In this document: in pieces, positions 41,495 through 50,765 of the stretch
How positions within the stretch are numbered: position 1 is the stretch's first letter
How the letters are laid out: every line of letters starts with the position of its first letter
Assembly: GCA_001897835.1 (NCBI GenBank)
Contig: MKUN01000014.1
Location: forward strand, 1 to 64,000
DNA length: 64,000 nt
DNA from: Bacteroidetes bacterium 46-16
GTDB taxonomy: Bacteria; Bacteroidota; Bacteroidia; Chitinophagales; Chitinophagaceae
Reading direction: 5' to 3'
Position numbers and translations under genes: made by a program
Notes under the pieces: model-generated
What the model saw: only the letters and a program-made list of their open reading frames with translations
Told to the model about the DNA's origin: nothing
Databases searched by the model: none

Positions 41495-41877
41495 CCTGTT
41501 ATTACCTGTGTGGATATCATTATTTGGAACACCCTGCCTTCATATCGTATATTGCTGATCGCATGGGGATTTTTTCCATGCGGCATACTCAAGGCACATT
41601 CAAGCTTAAGGCTGTGGCAGAACACAAGTGGAAGTGAAACAGCAAGAAGTGGAAGTAAACCGGAAGTGATATCAACATTGAATAACTAAACATAAAATAC
41701 TGAAAATGAATGAGTAATTATAAAAATCGCAGCATGGTCCACTTCCGCTTTTAAATATCTCCAAACCGGAAGTTATTCTCCCCTGCCCATCATTCCACCT
41801 TTCAATATATCAAGCTAAAACCTACCTTTGCCCCGTCAAAAAACATTCAATTTAAAATCGTTAATAATTCAAAAGCA
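41495..41877. other. intergenic region with GGAAGT repeats and fumC promoter
   Basis: The 383 bases hold a cluster of short repeats: AAGTGGAAGTGAAAC at 41626-41640, AAGTGGAAGTAAAC at 41647-41660 (21 bases apart), CCGGAAGT at 41660-41667 and 41766-41773, and the reverse form ACTTCC at 41741-41746. The fumC promoter described below is at the end. No gene is seen. Confidence 0.5.
41800..41830 (+). promoter_or_regulatory. Bacteroidetes-type promoter for fumC
   Basis: TTTC at 41800-41803 (-33-like) and TACCTTTG at 41823-41830 (-7, matching TAnnTTTG) are separated by 19 bases, the spacing of the primary sigma factor promoter in this phylum. The fumC start is at 41878. Confidence 0.65.
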
Positions 41878-43275
41878 ATGGATTTCCGTATCGAAAAAGA
41901 CACCATGGGCGAGGTTCAGGTACCTAAAGATGCCTACTATGGCGCCCAGACCCAGCGTTCTATTGACAATTTCAAAATAGCGCAGGACATCAACCGTATG
42001 CCCAAAGAGATCATCAGGGCATTTGCCTACCTGAAAAAGGCTGCTGCACTCACGAATGCTGAATTAGGGGTGCTGCCACAGGAAAAATGCGATGCCATCG
42101 GTAAAGTCTGTGACGAAATACTGGAAGGCAAGCTGGATAACGAATTCCCGCTCGTAGTTTGGCAAACGGGTTCGGGTACCCAGTCTAACATGAATGTGAA
42201 TGAAGTAGTGGCTTATCGCGCCCATGTGCTGCATGGCGGCCAGCTTACCGATAAAGAGAAGTTCATACACCCCAATGACGATGTGAACAAATCACAATCA
42301 TCAAACGATACCTTCCCCACCGCAATGCACATTGCGGCATATAAGATGCTTATCGATGTGACCATTCCCGGTATCAAAAAGCTGCGCGATACGCTGGCCC
42401 GGAAATCGAAAGATTACATGCAGGTGGTAAAGATAGGCCGTACCCATTTTATGGATGCCACGCCTATTACCCTTGGGCAGGAGATAAGTGGCTATGTATC
42501 GCAACTCGATCATGGTCTGCGCGCAATCAATAATAGCCTTGCCCATCTTAGTGAGCTGGCACTGGGTGGTACCGCAGTGGGCACGGGTATTAACACACCT
42601 AAAGGCTACGCCGCAAATGTGGCCGGCAAAATAGCAGAACTTACTGGCCTGCCATTTGTTACGGCTGAGAATAAGTTCGAAAGCCTCGCCGCCCATGATG
42701 CTATTGTAGAAACCCATGGCGCATTAAAAACAGTAGCAGTTAGCCTGATGAAGATAGCCAACGATGTACGTATGCTCAGCTCGGGCCCCCGTTCAGGCAT
42801 CGGGGAGATAAGCATACCGGATAACGAGCCGGGCTCATCCATCATGCCCGGTAAAGTGAATCCTACGCAGTGTGAGGCCCTGACGATGATAGCCGCACAG
42901 GTATTGGGCAATGATGTGACCATAAACGTAGGTGGTGCTACAGGGCATTTTGAGCTTAATGTGTTCAAACCGGTAATGATATACAACTTCCTGCACAGCG
43001 CCCGCCTGATAGGCGATGGCTGCGTTTCTTTCAACGATAAATGTGCAGTGGGTATAGAGCCGATAGAAAAGAACATACGTGAGCACCTGAACAACTCACT
43101 GATGCTGGTAACTGCCCTGAATACCAAAATCGGCTATTACAAGGCAGCCGAGATAGCACAGACAGCTCACAAACAAGATAAGACCTTAAAACAAACAGCC
43201 ATAGATCTTGGTTACCTCACTGCCGAACAGTTCGACGAGTGGGTGGATCCTAAGGATATGGTAGGTGAGATATAG
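41878..43275 (+). CDS. fumC: class II fumarate hydratase
   Basis: The 465-residue protein shows the fumarase/aspartase superfamily signatures: [34 protein letters not shown] and the loop [15 protein letters not shown] with its catalytic serine. Length and N-terminus ([20 protein letters not shown]) fit FumC rather than aspartase. It converts fumarate to L-malate in the TCA cycle and needs no iron-sulphur cluster. It is monocistronic with its own promoter and a strong terminator. Confidence 0.97.
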   Translation: MDFRIEKDTMGEVQVPKDAYYGAQTQRSIDNFKIAQDINRMPKEIIRAFAYLKKAAALTNAELGVLPQEKCDAIGKVCDEILEGKLDNEFPLVVWQTGSGTQSNMNVNEVVAYRAHVLHGGQLTDKEKFIHPNDDVNKSQSSNDTFPTAMHIAAYKMLIDVTIPGIKKLRDTLARKSKDYMQVVKIGRTHFMDATPITLGQEISGYVSQLDHGLRAINNSLAHLSELALGGTAVGTGINTPKGYAANVAGKIAELTGLPFVTAENKFESLAAHDAIVETHGALKTVAVSLMKIANDVRMLSSGPRSGIGEISIPDNEPGSSIMPGKVNPTQCEALTMIAAQVLGNDVTINVGGATGHFELNVFKPVMIYNFLHSARLIGDGCVSFNDKCAVGIEPIEKNIREHLNNSLMLVTALNTKIGYYKAAEIAQTAHKQDKTLKQTAIDLGYLTAEQFDEWVDPKDMVGEI

Positions 43276-43298
43276 TACTACAGGCAGGTATAAAAAAG

Positions 43299-43316
43299 GC
43301 CCCGCATGTGCGGGGC
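43299..43316. terminator. terminator between fumC and the C10 protease gene
   Basis: GCCCCGCA at 43299-43306 and TGCGGGGC at 43309-43316 form a GC-rich stem with a two-base spacer, flanked by A and T runs. It can stop transcripts from fumC and from the convergent protease gene. Confidence 0.82.
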
Positions 43317-43338
43317 TTTTCATTATAGTTTATATTGA

Positions 43339-45132
43339 TTATTTTTTGATCACGATCTTATCTGTCTGGATACCGGCATTGGTCCGGGTCTGTACGAAAT
43401 AGATACCGTTGGCAAGGCCATTCACCGGGATAGAAAGAGTAGTCTGGCCATCTGCGCCTGTGGCTGATCCTACTGTACGGCCCTGCATGTCTGTGATGCG
43501 AACACTGATAATATGCTCCGCATTCACATTGACTATATCGCTGGCCGGGTTGGGGAAAACCTGTACTGTATTGGTATGCGATACTTCATTAATGGCGGTT
43601 GCAACGGCAACAGTAACAGTAACCGGGATGAGGTTGGTGTAACTGCCATTATCATTTACCTGGAACCATGTTTTACCAATAGGGCGGTAGTAAACGCCTA
43701 TTGTATAATTACCGGGAGTCATTGCCGCCGAACCAGTAGTGCTGAATGTAAGGGTATTGGTTTGGTCACCTGCATTCAGTGTGTTGCCGGGCATAAGCTG
43801 TATACTGTCAACCAATGTGCTGTTCGCATCAAAAACACGGGCTATATAATCGCCGCCAAAGCTGGCAGTGCCATTGTTGATGATCTTAGTGCTGATAGAG
43901 AATGGGTGATTGTAAGCTATGGTAGCGGGTACATCTACCTGCGCGTTCAGGTCCATTTTAACGGAGGGTGTAGCCGGTGTAATGCCTATCACGGCCTGCT
44001 GCCCCTGGTTGAAATCATCGCCATTGAGCGCAGAGGGGGCCATTGCATTGATGGAGTAATAGCCATTGCATGCGCCGCCCCAGCCCCAGTTGGAATGCAT
44101 GAAGTCGTTCACGTCATAACCATCTACCACCCAGCAGTGGCCACCATCGCCACCGAAGCCTACATAAAGTATCGGGCGACTGGCATTCAGCTCCATTTTC
44201 AGCATATTCATCCATTGATCACTCCCGTAATTGCTACGCTCGAGCCCCTGCATGGATGTCTTGTACCTGAAATAATTTTTAAGGGCATATTCAGCACAGT
44301 TCTGTATGGGGCTGGCTGAAGAGATCACAAAGGCACTGCTGCCATCAACACCATAATCCATATTCACGCTCACGCCTGCATGATACATAATGGTATCTAT
44401 CGCGGCCATGCTTGTTACACTGATGTTATTGGTCATATTATCCCATTGGTAGCTGGCATTGCCAAAGTTGGCATATTGCAGGCCATACTGCGGGTTAGAA
44501 TAAGGCGTGTAGCTATGCGAGCCGTTACCTGTAGCAGGATAGCTCCAGTATTTCATTACCTGTGCCATTGCCGTGGCTACGCAACCGGTCACTGCCCGGG
44601 CATTTGCATTATTATCAAAAGGGCAGGAATAGTTATAATAAGGCGACTGGTTCCACGTAGTTTTCACCAGCGGCGCTATCACAGTTGCGGCTGTAGCTTT
44701 AGCGGCCGGGGCCACCGTTGCTTCGAGCCGGGACCATTTTTCTATTGTTGAGGCAGGAGCGGGTATCCTATGCGTTACCGCATAACTGATATCATGCCTA
44801 TAGCCTTCCATCCACCAGCTTATACTTGGCGACAGGTTTGCCGGGTCGAACAATGACTCGCCGGAATAGGCAAGCACGGGCTCGGCTATATCATCGCCGG
44901 CAACAATAACAAAACCGGTTGCTGTATTGAAAACGTAGTAGCTTACCATATGGTCGGCACCTTCGGCCTTATATACCAGTTGCATGCTGTTGGCATCAGC
45001 CGGTATTTCTGTACGTGTTTGCGACTTGAGAAAGTTGTAGCCTACAGTTTTTGCCGTTTCCTCACTTACCTGTTTTGCATAGGAAAAAACGCAGTTAGCA
45101 AGCGCTAAAAGCGAAAGCAGGATTTTCTTCAT
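43339..45132 (-). CDS. secreted C10 (streptopain-type) cysteine protease with T9SS domain
   Basis: The 597-residue preproprotein has a signal peptide (LLSLLALANCVFSYAKQ), a Spi-like propeptide (about residues 20-120; ETAKTVGYNFLKSQTRTE, FVIVAGDDIAEPVLAYS), a C10 catalytic domain with Cys184 in VTGCVATAMAQVMKYW and His332 in GGHCWVVDGYD, followed by HSNWGWGG. It continues with a beta domain around 395-510 and a T9SS type A sorting domain (VFPNPASDIVNVNAEHIISV, then GLANGIYFVQTRTNAGIQ). The prodomain would keep the enzyme inactive until export. It is transcribed alone. Confidence 0.95.
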   Translation of the reverse strand: MKKILLSLLALANCVFSYAKQVSEETAKTVGYNFLKSQTRTEIPADANSMQLVYKAEGADHMVSYYVFNTATGFVIVAGDDIAEPVLAYSGESLFDPANLSPSISWWMEGYRHDISYAVTHRIPAPASTIEKWSRLEATVAPAAKATAATVIAPLVKTTWNQSPYYNYSCPFDNNANARAVTGCVATAMAQVMKYWSYPATGNGSHSYTPYSNPQYGLQYANFGNASYQWDNMTNNISVTSMAAIDTIMYHAGVSVNMDYGVDGSSAFVISSASPIQNCAEYALKNYFRYKTSMQGLERSNYGSDQWMNMLKMELNASRPILYVGFGGDGGHCWVVDGYDVNDFMHSNWGWGGACNGYYSINAMAPSALNGDDFNQGQQAVIGITPATPSVKMDLNAQVDVPATIAYNHPFSISTKIINNGTASFGGDYIARVFDANSTLVDSIQLMPGNTLNAGDQTNTLTFSTTGSAAMTPGNYTIGVYYRPIGKTWFQVNDNGSYTNLIPVTVTVAVATAINEVSHTNTVQVFPNPASDIVNVNAEHIISVRITDMQGRTVGSATGADGQTTLSIPVNGLANGIYFVQTRTNAGIQTDKIVIKK

Positions 45133-45263
45133 TCTTATATACTGAATTTCATTTACGAATATTACAAATATACTAAAAAAACAGTAAAAAATGTAATGAG
45201 AAAGTCATTTTAGGCCAATGTTTAACATCAACTTACCTATCGGCGTATCAATGCATTTTATTG

Positions 45264-45674
45264 TTACCAAACGTATTGTTTCTTGTTCAGCAGCATGGCT
45301 TCACCGGCTATGGTTTGCTCCCCGGTAGCTGCATTATAAACAGCGCAATCGTAAATGATCCTGTTCTTTTCAGGAAAGATCTCTTTCACGGTTATCACTG
45401 CTTCATATTCGGTATCCACGAACATTGGTTTGAGCCACTTAATGCTTTGGCTCATGTACACATGACCATCGGCATACCATAATGCGCCGAAGATCTTGGT
45501 AAATACGCTGGCACCTAAAAAGCCGTGTATGATGTTGCGGCCGAACATACTGTCTTTACCTGCCTGCGGATCTATATGCAGGGGGTTAACGTCACCGCTT
45601 ACGCGGGCATAAGTATCCACATCATCCTGTGTGTAAGAAAACTTGTGGCGAAATTCATCTCCGATCTGTAGCAT
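45264..45674 (-). CDS. MaoC-like (hot-dog fold) dehydratase
   Basis: The ATG at 45674 is chosen over an upstream one at 45716 because homologues begin near LQIGDEF. The 136-residue protein has the MaoC signature YARVSGDVNPLHIDPQAG with the catalytic Asp and His, followed by RNIIHGFLGASVFTKIFG. These (R)-specific enoyl-CoA hydratases act in fatty acid or PHA-precursor metabolism. The family fits with the PhaE-like gene 2.6 kb away, but linkage is not shown. It is a single gene. Confidence 0.87.
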   Translation of the reverse strand: MLQIGDEFRHKFSYTQDDVDTYARVSGDVNPLHIDPQAGKDSMFGRNIIHGFLGASVFTKIFGALWYADGHVYMSQSIKWLKPMFVDTEYEAVITVKEIFPEKNRIIYDCAVYNAATGEQTIAGEAMLLNKKQYVW

Positions 45675-45729
45675 AGAAAAAATTTTGCCTAAAGTAATAG
45701 AAATTATGGCACACACTCACTAAAAAAAT

Positions 45730-45752
45730 AAAACCTCCCGACAGGAGGTTTT
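45730..45752. terminator. bidirectional terminator
   Basis: AAAACCTCC at 45730-45738 and GGAGGTTTT at 45744-45752 form a 9-base stem with a CGACA loop, flanked by A and T runs. It lies beyond the stop of the collagen-like protein gene on the minus strand. Confidence 0.82.
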
Positions 45753-45773
45753 ATTTTTTTAATTTTTGGATAT

Positions 45774-47429
45774 TTATTTACTGCCTTTATGCTGTGGCAA
45801 TACGTTCTTGTCGTTTCTGCCAGCCTTAGGTGCAAAGTGCAATATTTTAAGATTTGCAGGTTTGCCAAGCTCAACAGGCGATAAGTACATACCTCTTTCT
45901 CCTGCTTTTTTGTCCACCTCAGGTATTATGCGGTGTGCATTGGCATAAGCATCGTGCCTGATACCTGTTATCTGCCAGCTAACTTCTACATTAGGCTCGT
46001 TGGTGCGAATAACAAATTTGTTGTCGTGCTCTTTTTCTGATACAATTGCTTGTGCAAAGGTGCCGATAACGGTCAGTTGGTAGCGAACATCCTTGTTCAA
46101 AGCGTCAAAGTAGTCGGGCAATGTAACTGTAGCATAGCCATTAGCATCAGTTGTGATATTGCCATTGTACACGTTCATCATATCAGGGCTTTCAACGAAA
46201 CTATGTACCAGGTATTTGTTGGCTGGGTCGAGCGGGTGGTCTATTTTAAACGAACCTGCCGCCTTACCCAGCGTACCGTTAACGTATACATCCCCGTCAA
46301 AATAGCCGGCATAATCGTATAGCAAGCCCGAGCCATCGCTGTTACCATATACACCTATATTGGTATTGTTAAAGCCGCCGGAGAATGAAGATGCAAAGCC
46401 TGATACGCCAAACGAAGCAACATCATTATATGAGTCGCCCTCCATACCAGTTGACTGAGCACTACCATTTGTTGAAGATGATTCGCCAAGGCCAAGCACA
46501 CCTACTTGCGGACCTGCGCCTTCCACACCAAAGCCATATAATTTATTAAGACTGGCCTGTAATGTGGTAGCGAGCAGGCCAACATGGGTAGCATCAGTTG
46601 ATCCGCCATATTCAGACCTCATGATACCATACGCAGATGTATTGGCTCCTGAGTATGAATTCACCCATAGGCCAACAGTATCGGCAGTTGAGTTGATCTC
46701 CATCCTGCCGCGTGGGGCAATAGTGCCCAAGCCTATCCTGTTGGTGGTAGCATTTTCATACATTAATGAGTTGCCACCGGTAGTTGCTGCAGTGAACTTG
46801 ATGAGATAGTTGGTAGTGCCATTGATATTGGCATTGCCTGTAGCGCCCGTGGCACCTGTAGCACCTGTAGCACCTGTAGCACCTGTTGCGCCTGTAGCGC
46901 CAGTTGCACCAGTTGCACCAGTTGCACCAGTTGCACCAGTTGCTCCTGTAGGCCCTGTAGGCCCTGTAGGCCCGGTAGGACCAGTTGCACCGGTAGCACC
47001 AGTTGGACCTGCAGGTCCTGCGGGCCCATTATCAGCATATAGCGCATAAGGAACGCTTAATAATTGGGAAACACCAATAGGCTGGTAGTTTGTGCCGCCT
47101 GATGGGTCCATTTCCACTTGTATATATTTATCGCCAGTGCCCCATGCAACACTTGCAAAGCTGCCTGCTGTTACGGTACCTGTACCTATAGCTAGATTGT
47201 AAAGCCCATATGCATTAGTAGTAGCACTGTTGGTCTCCTGGTATACAGTGGGGCCACCTGCGCTGCCATCGTGTATCGTGATCCTGAGGCCAAGTGCCTG
47301 GCTGGCCAGGGGGGCACCTGAGCCATTGCGGGCTATACCCTGGTAATTGAATTTTTGCGGTACCTGCGCCCAAGCGGTAAGCCCCGTTACCAATACAAGC
47401 GCCAGTGTTAATAGTAGGTTCTTTTTCAT
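45774..47429 (-). CDS. secreted collagen-like repeat protein
   Basis: The 551-residue protein has a signal peptide ([14 protein letters not shown]), an N-terminal domain of about 110 residues ([20 protein letters not shown]) typical of Bacteroidetes tail-fibre-like surface proteins, a Gly-X-Y stalk of about 21 triplets ([16 protein letters not shown] and so on), a trimer-forming beta-rich head (about residues 205-420), and a C-terminal domain. The stalk should form a triple helix. The gene follows the sorting-domain gene by 22 bases. It has no sorting domain itself. Confidence 0.9.
   Translation of the reverse strand: MKKNLLLTLALVLVTGLTAWAQVPQKFNYQGIARNGSGAPLASQALGLRITIHDGSAGGPTVYQETNSATTNAYGLYNLAIGTGTVTAGSFASVAWGTGDKYIQVEMDPSGGTNYQPIGVSQLLSVPYALYADNGPAGPAGPTGATGATGPTGPTGPTGPTGATGATGATGATGATGATGATGATGATGATGATGATGNANINGTTNYLIKFTAATTGGNSLMYENATTNRIGLGTIAPRGRMEINSTADTVGLWVNSYSGANTSAYGIMRSEYGGSTDATHVGLLATTLQASLNKLYGFGVEGAGPQVGVLGLGESSSTNGSAQSTGMEGDSYNDVASFGVSGFASSFSGGFNNTNIGVYGNSDGSGLLYDYAGYFDGDVYVNGTLGKAAGSFKIDHPLDPANKYLVHSFVESPDMMNVYNGNITTDANGYATVTLPDYFDALNKDVRYQLTVIGTFAQAIVSEKEHDNKFVIRTNEPNVEVSWQITGIRHDAYANAHRIIPEVDKKAGERGMYLSPVELGKPANLKILHFAPKAGRNDKNVLPQHKGSK
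46837..47030 (-). repeat. 9-base tandem repeat encoding the collagen-like stalk
   Basis: The coding strand is built of near-identical 9-base units for Gly-Ala-Thr and Gly-Pro-Thr triplets. On the plus strand the units read CACCTGTAG or CACCAGTTG with small variations. Such arrays are prone to slippage, so the stalk length may vary between strains. Confidence 0.85.
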
Positions 47430-47451
47430 TTTCTTTCTTTATTAAAGGGTT

Positions 47452-47973
47452 TTAACTGTTCGATTTTATTATTTTGAATGTCATGATTTGTTGCGGGCCT
47501 TCACTGGGTTTGTAGGTAACATTGAGCATATAGGTAGCGCTGGCCAGGGCTGCCATATTAATTGCTTCTTTGCTTTCGCCGATTTTTACGGTCAATGATC
47601 TTTGAAGGATCGTTTTACCGGTTATGTCCTGCAGCACATAATCAAGTTTGCCGGCGTGGTCGAGGTTATACTCCAGCAATACAGTATTCACTGCCGGGTT
47701 GGGATAAACCTTAAGCTGCTTATCGAGTGTGATCACATTTACTCCCGTGGGAATATTGAATGGCTGCAGGGTGCCTTGTGTTACCACCAGCGATGCAGAT
47801 GTATATGTGCTGATGACTGCCATATCGCCTACAGACCATTCGTAGGTATTGCCGCTAAGGCTTGTACTGCCACCTGCAGCATCGAGTGTACTTGGGCCAA
47901 TGCTCTGTGCTGCCGCCTGGCCGGTGATAAAAAGGGCAAGAACTGTGCTTGCCAGAATTAGGGTCTTTTTCAT
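47452..47973 (-). CDS. secreted protein with T9SS type A sorting domain
   Basis: The 173-residue product has a signal peptide (LILASTVLALFITGQAAAQS), a short beta domain (IGPSTLDAAGGSTSLSGNTY, EWSVGDMAVISTYTSASLVV) and a full T9SS type A domain beginning LKVYPNPAVNTVLLEYNLDH and ending in MTFKIIKSNS. The passenger is so short that the sorting domain makes up about half of the mature chain. It precedes the collagen-like gene by 22 bases and is probably its operon partner, as such pairs recur in Bacteroidetes. Confidence 0.88.
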   Translation of the reverse strand: MKKTLILASTVLALFITGQAAAQSIGPSTLDAAGGSTSLSGNTYEWSVGDMAVISTYTSASLVVTQGTLQPFNIPTGVNVITLDKQLKVYPNPAVNTVLLEYNLDHAGKLDYVLQDITGKTILQRSLTVKIGESKEAINMAALASATYMLNVTYKPSEGPQQIMTFKIIKSNS

Positions 47974-48313
47974 GCTTAATATATTATTAATGTGGTTGTT
48001 GTTTCCAAATATAGGATGTAAAAGGAAGATTCCAAATAAAATAATTATCTATTTCATTAATTGATCAAAATATGAACTTTAAGCAATTAAATTTAAAATT
48101 TTAATATGCGAAATGAGGAAAGAATTATTTTCGAAGGAATTTACAATTCTTTAATAAAAAGAATGTACCTTTGCGGCGCAAAAAGGTAGGTAATTCTTTT
48201 GTAGCGGATATAATTATGGGAAATTATCTAAAGAATTGACTTGCAATATAGGGAATATTTATTTTTCACAAAAGGATCGAAAATATATTTTATTAAATAA
48301 TAAAACAAATAAA
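47974..48313. other. intergenic region with PhaE-like gene promoter
   Basis: The region is AT-rich. TACCTTTG at 48166-48173 matches the TAnnTTTG -7 element, giving a leader of about 135 bases before the start at 48314. A TTTA at 48140-48143 is a weak -33 candidate at a somewhat long spacing. No gene is seen. Confidence 0.55.
48166..48173 (+). promoter_or_regulatory. -7 promoter element of the PhaE-like gene
   Basis: TACCTTTG is an exact TAnnTTTG match, identical to the fumC element at 41823. The long leader that follows (about 135 bases) could carry regulation. Confidence 0.55.
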
Positions 48314-49801
48314 ATGGCTAACCAAAACAACATGAATTTCGTAGAAAACATGATCGATGCACAGAAACAGGCAATGGATACTGTAGCAGAGAACACCAAG
48401 AAATTCGCTAACGGCAATACTATGGTAAAGGATACCGTAGAAAAAGGCAGCGAATGGTACAAGAACTGGTTGGACAATCAAAAGAACTTCTTCACCAAAG
48501 GTGCTGCAAAGGCCGGTGAAATGAATGAAACCGCACAGGAAAACGCGTCTAAGATGAATGAATTCTACCAGAACTGGTTCAACACACAGATGAACTGGGC
48601 CAAGCAAATGTGGGAAATGAATATGGATTGGGCTAAGAATGCTGCTCAGCAGAATACCGGCAACGACCCGATGGCTGCATGGAACAACTGGATGAATGGC
48701 TGGAATACGTGGACGAACAATATGGGCAACCATGCCAACTGGATGAACCAGTTCAATAACTGGACCAGCCAGGCACAGCAGATGAACCCATTCAACCAGG
48801 ATGCATGGAAAAAAGCTTCAGAAAACTGGACGGGCATCTTCAACCAGTATTATGAAATGCTGAACAATAATATAGCCGACTGGCAGAAGAATATGCAGAA
48901 TGGCACCGTGCAGGATGCATACCGCAATATGGTGAATGTGAACGAAGGTTTTACCAAGTTCTACCAGATGTGGGCCCCAATGTGGAAGTCGATCCAGGAA
49001 AAGACCTTCAACATGGATATGTACAAGCAGTTCATCAATCCTGAAATGTACAAAGACCTGATGGACAAATATTTCGGTTTTATGCCTGAAGGCAGCCGCC
49101 AGTATATGCAGAACATGAGCAACATGATGCAGGACGGCATGAAGCAAATGGGTGGCATGAATATGAATAACTACCAGCAAATGCGCAGCATGATGGGCAA
49201 CATGATGCCAATGAACAGCAACGAAATGTTTGCCAGCATGCTGAACGGTTACAATACATGGTACAATATGATGAACGAGGCTTTTGCCCCGCTCACTAAA
49301 ATGATGACGCCGAACCAGTACACCAAGACCATGAACGAATGGAATGACATTTCTAACCGTATCATGGTGTACAATATCAAAAATGCAGAGCTGCAGTACA
49401 TGATATACAACCAGGGTACTAAAGTAATGGACCAACTGGCTGAGAATATACTGGGTAAAATGCAGGACGGTACCGATGTGAACAGCATGATGGCCCTGTA
49501 CCAGGAGTGGCTGAACATCAGCGATAAGGTTTTTGTATCACTTTTCGAAAGTGACGAATACAGCAAACTGATGGCTGAAGTAAGCGCAATGCAGCTGAAA
49601 CTGCGTAAAGACATCGAGAACCAGATGGAAAAATTCATGGTAGGCATACCGGTTGCTACACGCAGCGAAATGGATGAGCTGTACAAGACCATCTACGACC
49701 TGAAAAAGCAAGTGCGCCAACTGGAAAAAATGCTGGACATCGACAGCGTACAGGAAGCTGAGGAAAAAGTAGCTACCAAGAAATCATCCAAGAAAGCTTA
49801 A
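48314..49801 (+). CDS. PhaE-like protein rich in Asn, Met and Trp
   Basis: The start at 48314 gives 495 residues with no signal peptide. The N-terminal 60 residues look phasin-like (FVENMIDAQKQAMDTVAENT, KFANGNTMVKDTVEKG). The middle is strikingly rich in Asn, Met, Trp and Gln with repeated NW, NNW and WMN patterns (AAWNNWMNGWNTWTNNMGNH, NWMNQFNNWTSQAQQ), and the part from about 280 to 350 is Met-rich. The C-terminus has the PhaE signature: VPVATRSEMDELY is close to GIPVATRSEMDELYKTIYDL here, then KKQVRQLEKML. PhaE is the second subunit of class III PHA synthase. It is longer than typical PhaE (about 360 aa), and no phaC is nearby. Confidence 0.75.
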   Translation: MANQNNMNFVENMIDAQKQAMDTVAENTKKFANGNTMVKDTVEKGSEWYKNWLDNQKNFFTKGAAKAGEMNETAQENASKMNEFYQNWFNTQMNWAKQMWEMNMDWAKNAAQQNTGNDPMAAWNNWMNGWNTWTNNMGNHANWMNQFNNWTSQAQQMNPFNQDAWKKASENWTGIFNQYYEMLNNNIADWQKNMQNGTVQDAYRNMVNVNEGFTKFYQMWAPMWKSIQEKTFNMDMYKQFINPEMYKDLMDKYFGFMPEGSRQYMQNMSNMMQDGMKQMGGMNMNNYQQMRSMMGNMMPMNSNEMFASMLNGYNTWYNMMNEAFAPLTKMMTPNQYTKTMNEWNDISNRIMVYNIKNAELQYMIYNQGTKVMDQLAENILGKMQDGTDVNSMMALYQEWLNISDKVFVSLFESDEYSKLMAEVSAMQLKLRKDIENQMEKFMVGIPVATRSEMDELYKTIYDLKKQVRQLEKMLDIDSVQEAEEKVATKKSSKKA

Positions 49802-49823
49802 TTGACTGACCAAAATACAAGGG

Positions 49824-49850
49824 AGCCCCGTACCTCACAGGTATGGGGCT
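49824..49850 (+). terminator. terminator after the PhaE-like gene
   Basis: AGCCCCGTACCT at 49824-49835 pairs with AGGTATGGGGCT at 49839-49850 around CAC, with a T-rich tail. It can also serve the convergent prmC gene. Confidence 0.85.
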
Positions 49851-49862
49851 TTTCTTTTGTAT

Positions 49863-50714
49863 TTATCCTAATGCCTTTAACATGCGCAAATTGCCGTGCA
49901 GGTCTTCCCGTATGAGGCTGTCTTTATACCCTGCATCTTCAAATAATTTCTTTGTTTGCGTGGCATAGTCGCGGTGCAGCTCGCAATATACTGCACCTGC
50001 TTTGTGCAAATGGGCCTTAGCCAGACGGGCGATAACCCGGTAAAACAACAATGGGTCGTCGCCGGGAACAAATAGTGCTGTGCCGGGTTCGTAGTCGCGC
50101 ACATTTATGTCCAGTTGCTCTTTCTCATGCATTGGTATGTAGGGCGGGTTGGAAACGATGATGTCGAAGCGCCCCAGTTGCGGCCATCCTGCTTCATCTA
50201 AAATGTCCAATTGCAACAGGTCAATTGCTGCACCCAGGTTACGGGCGTTTCTATCGGCTATCCTTAAGGCATCGTTACTGATATCACAAGCCGTTATCTC
50301 AGCACCCGGCAATAGCTGTTTCAGGGCAATGGGAATGCAACCACTTCCTGTGCCAATATCCAATATCCTTACTTTCCTGCTTTTGTGTTCAGCGGCTATC
50401 AATTGCACCAGCTCTTCGGTCTCGGGCCGGGGTATCAGCACATGCTCATTGACCATATAAGGGTGACCCATGAACCAGGCTATGCCGGTTGCATATTGTA
50501 TTGGTTTGCCTTTCAGCAGGTCGGCTTTCATGGCATCATACTGTAGCTGCTCGCTTTGGCTGAGTTTTTTATCTTTATTGAGCAGGCGTTCTGTTTTGTC
50601 TTTTCCTGTTATGTGCAGCAATATTTCATGTGCAATAGCAGTGGCCTCCCCGGCGTCATATATGGTCTTTAGCTCATCTCTCAGTCCGTAAAATGCGTAA
50701 TGATAACTCAGCAT
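49863..50714 (-). CDS. prmC: release factor glutamine methyltransferase
   Basis: The ATG at 50714 gives 283 residues. The N-terminal helical domain is followed by an AdoMet-dependent methyltransferase domain with ILDIGTGSGCIPIALKQLL (motif I) and the catalytic NPPY motif in DIIVSNPPYIPMHE, plus IPRPETEEL. PrmC methylates the Gln of the GGQ motif in release factors RF1 and RF2. It is divergent from ribD, with 51 bases between starts. Confidence 0.95.
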   Translation of the reverse strand: MLSYHYAFYGLRDELKTIYDAGEATAIAHEILLHITGKDKTERLLNKDKKLSQSEQLQYDAMKADLLKGKPIQYATGIAWFMGHPYMVNEHVLIPRPETEELVQLIAAEHKSRKVRILDIGTGSGCIPIALKQLLPGAEITACDISNDALRIADRNARNLGAAIDLLQLDILDEAGWPQLGRFDIIVSNPPYIPMHEKEQLDINVRDYEPGTALFVPGDDPLLFYRVIARLAKAHLHKAGAVYCELHRDYATQTKKLFEDAGYKDSLIREDLHGNLRMLKALG

Positions 50715-50765
50715 AGCCTGCAAAACTAATCAAATATCGAGCTTACAACTTAATTTGCAACCCGG

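Noticed and set aside
46810-47049. Plus-strand frame with long PVAPVGPV repeats.
   Set aside because: It is the complementary reading of the collagen-like repeat.
47849-48064. Plus-strand frame of 71 codons opposite the sorting-domain gene.
   Set aside because: It is the shadow of the signal peptide region and runs into the AT-rich intergenic stretch without a leader or motif.
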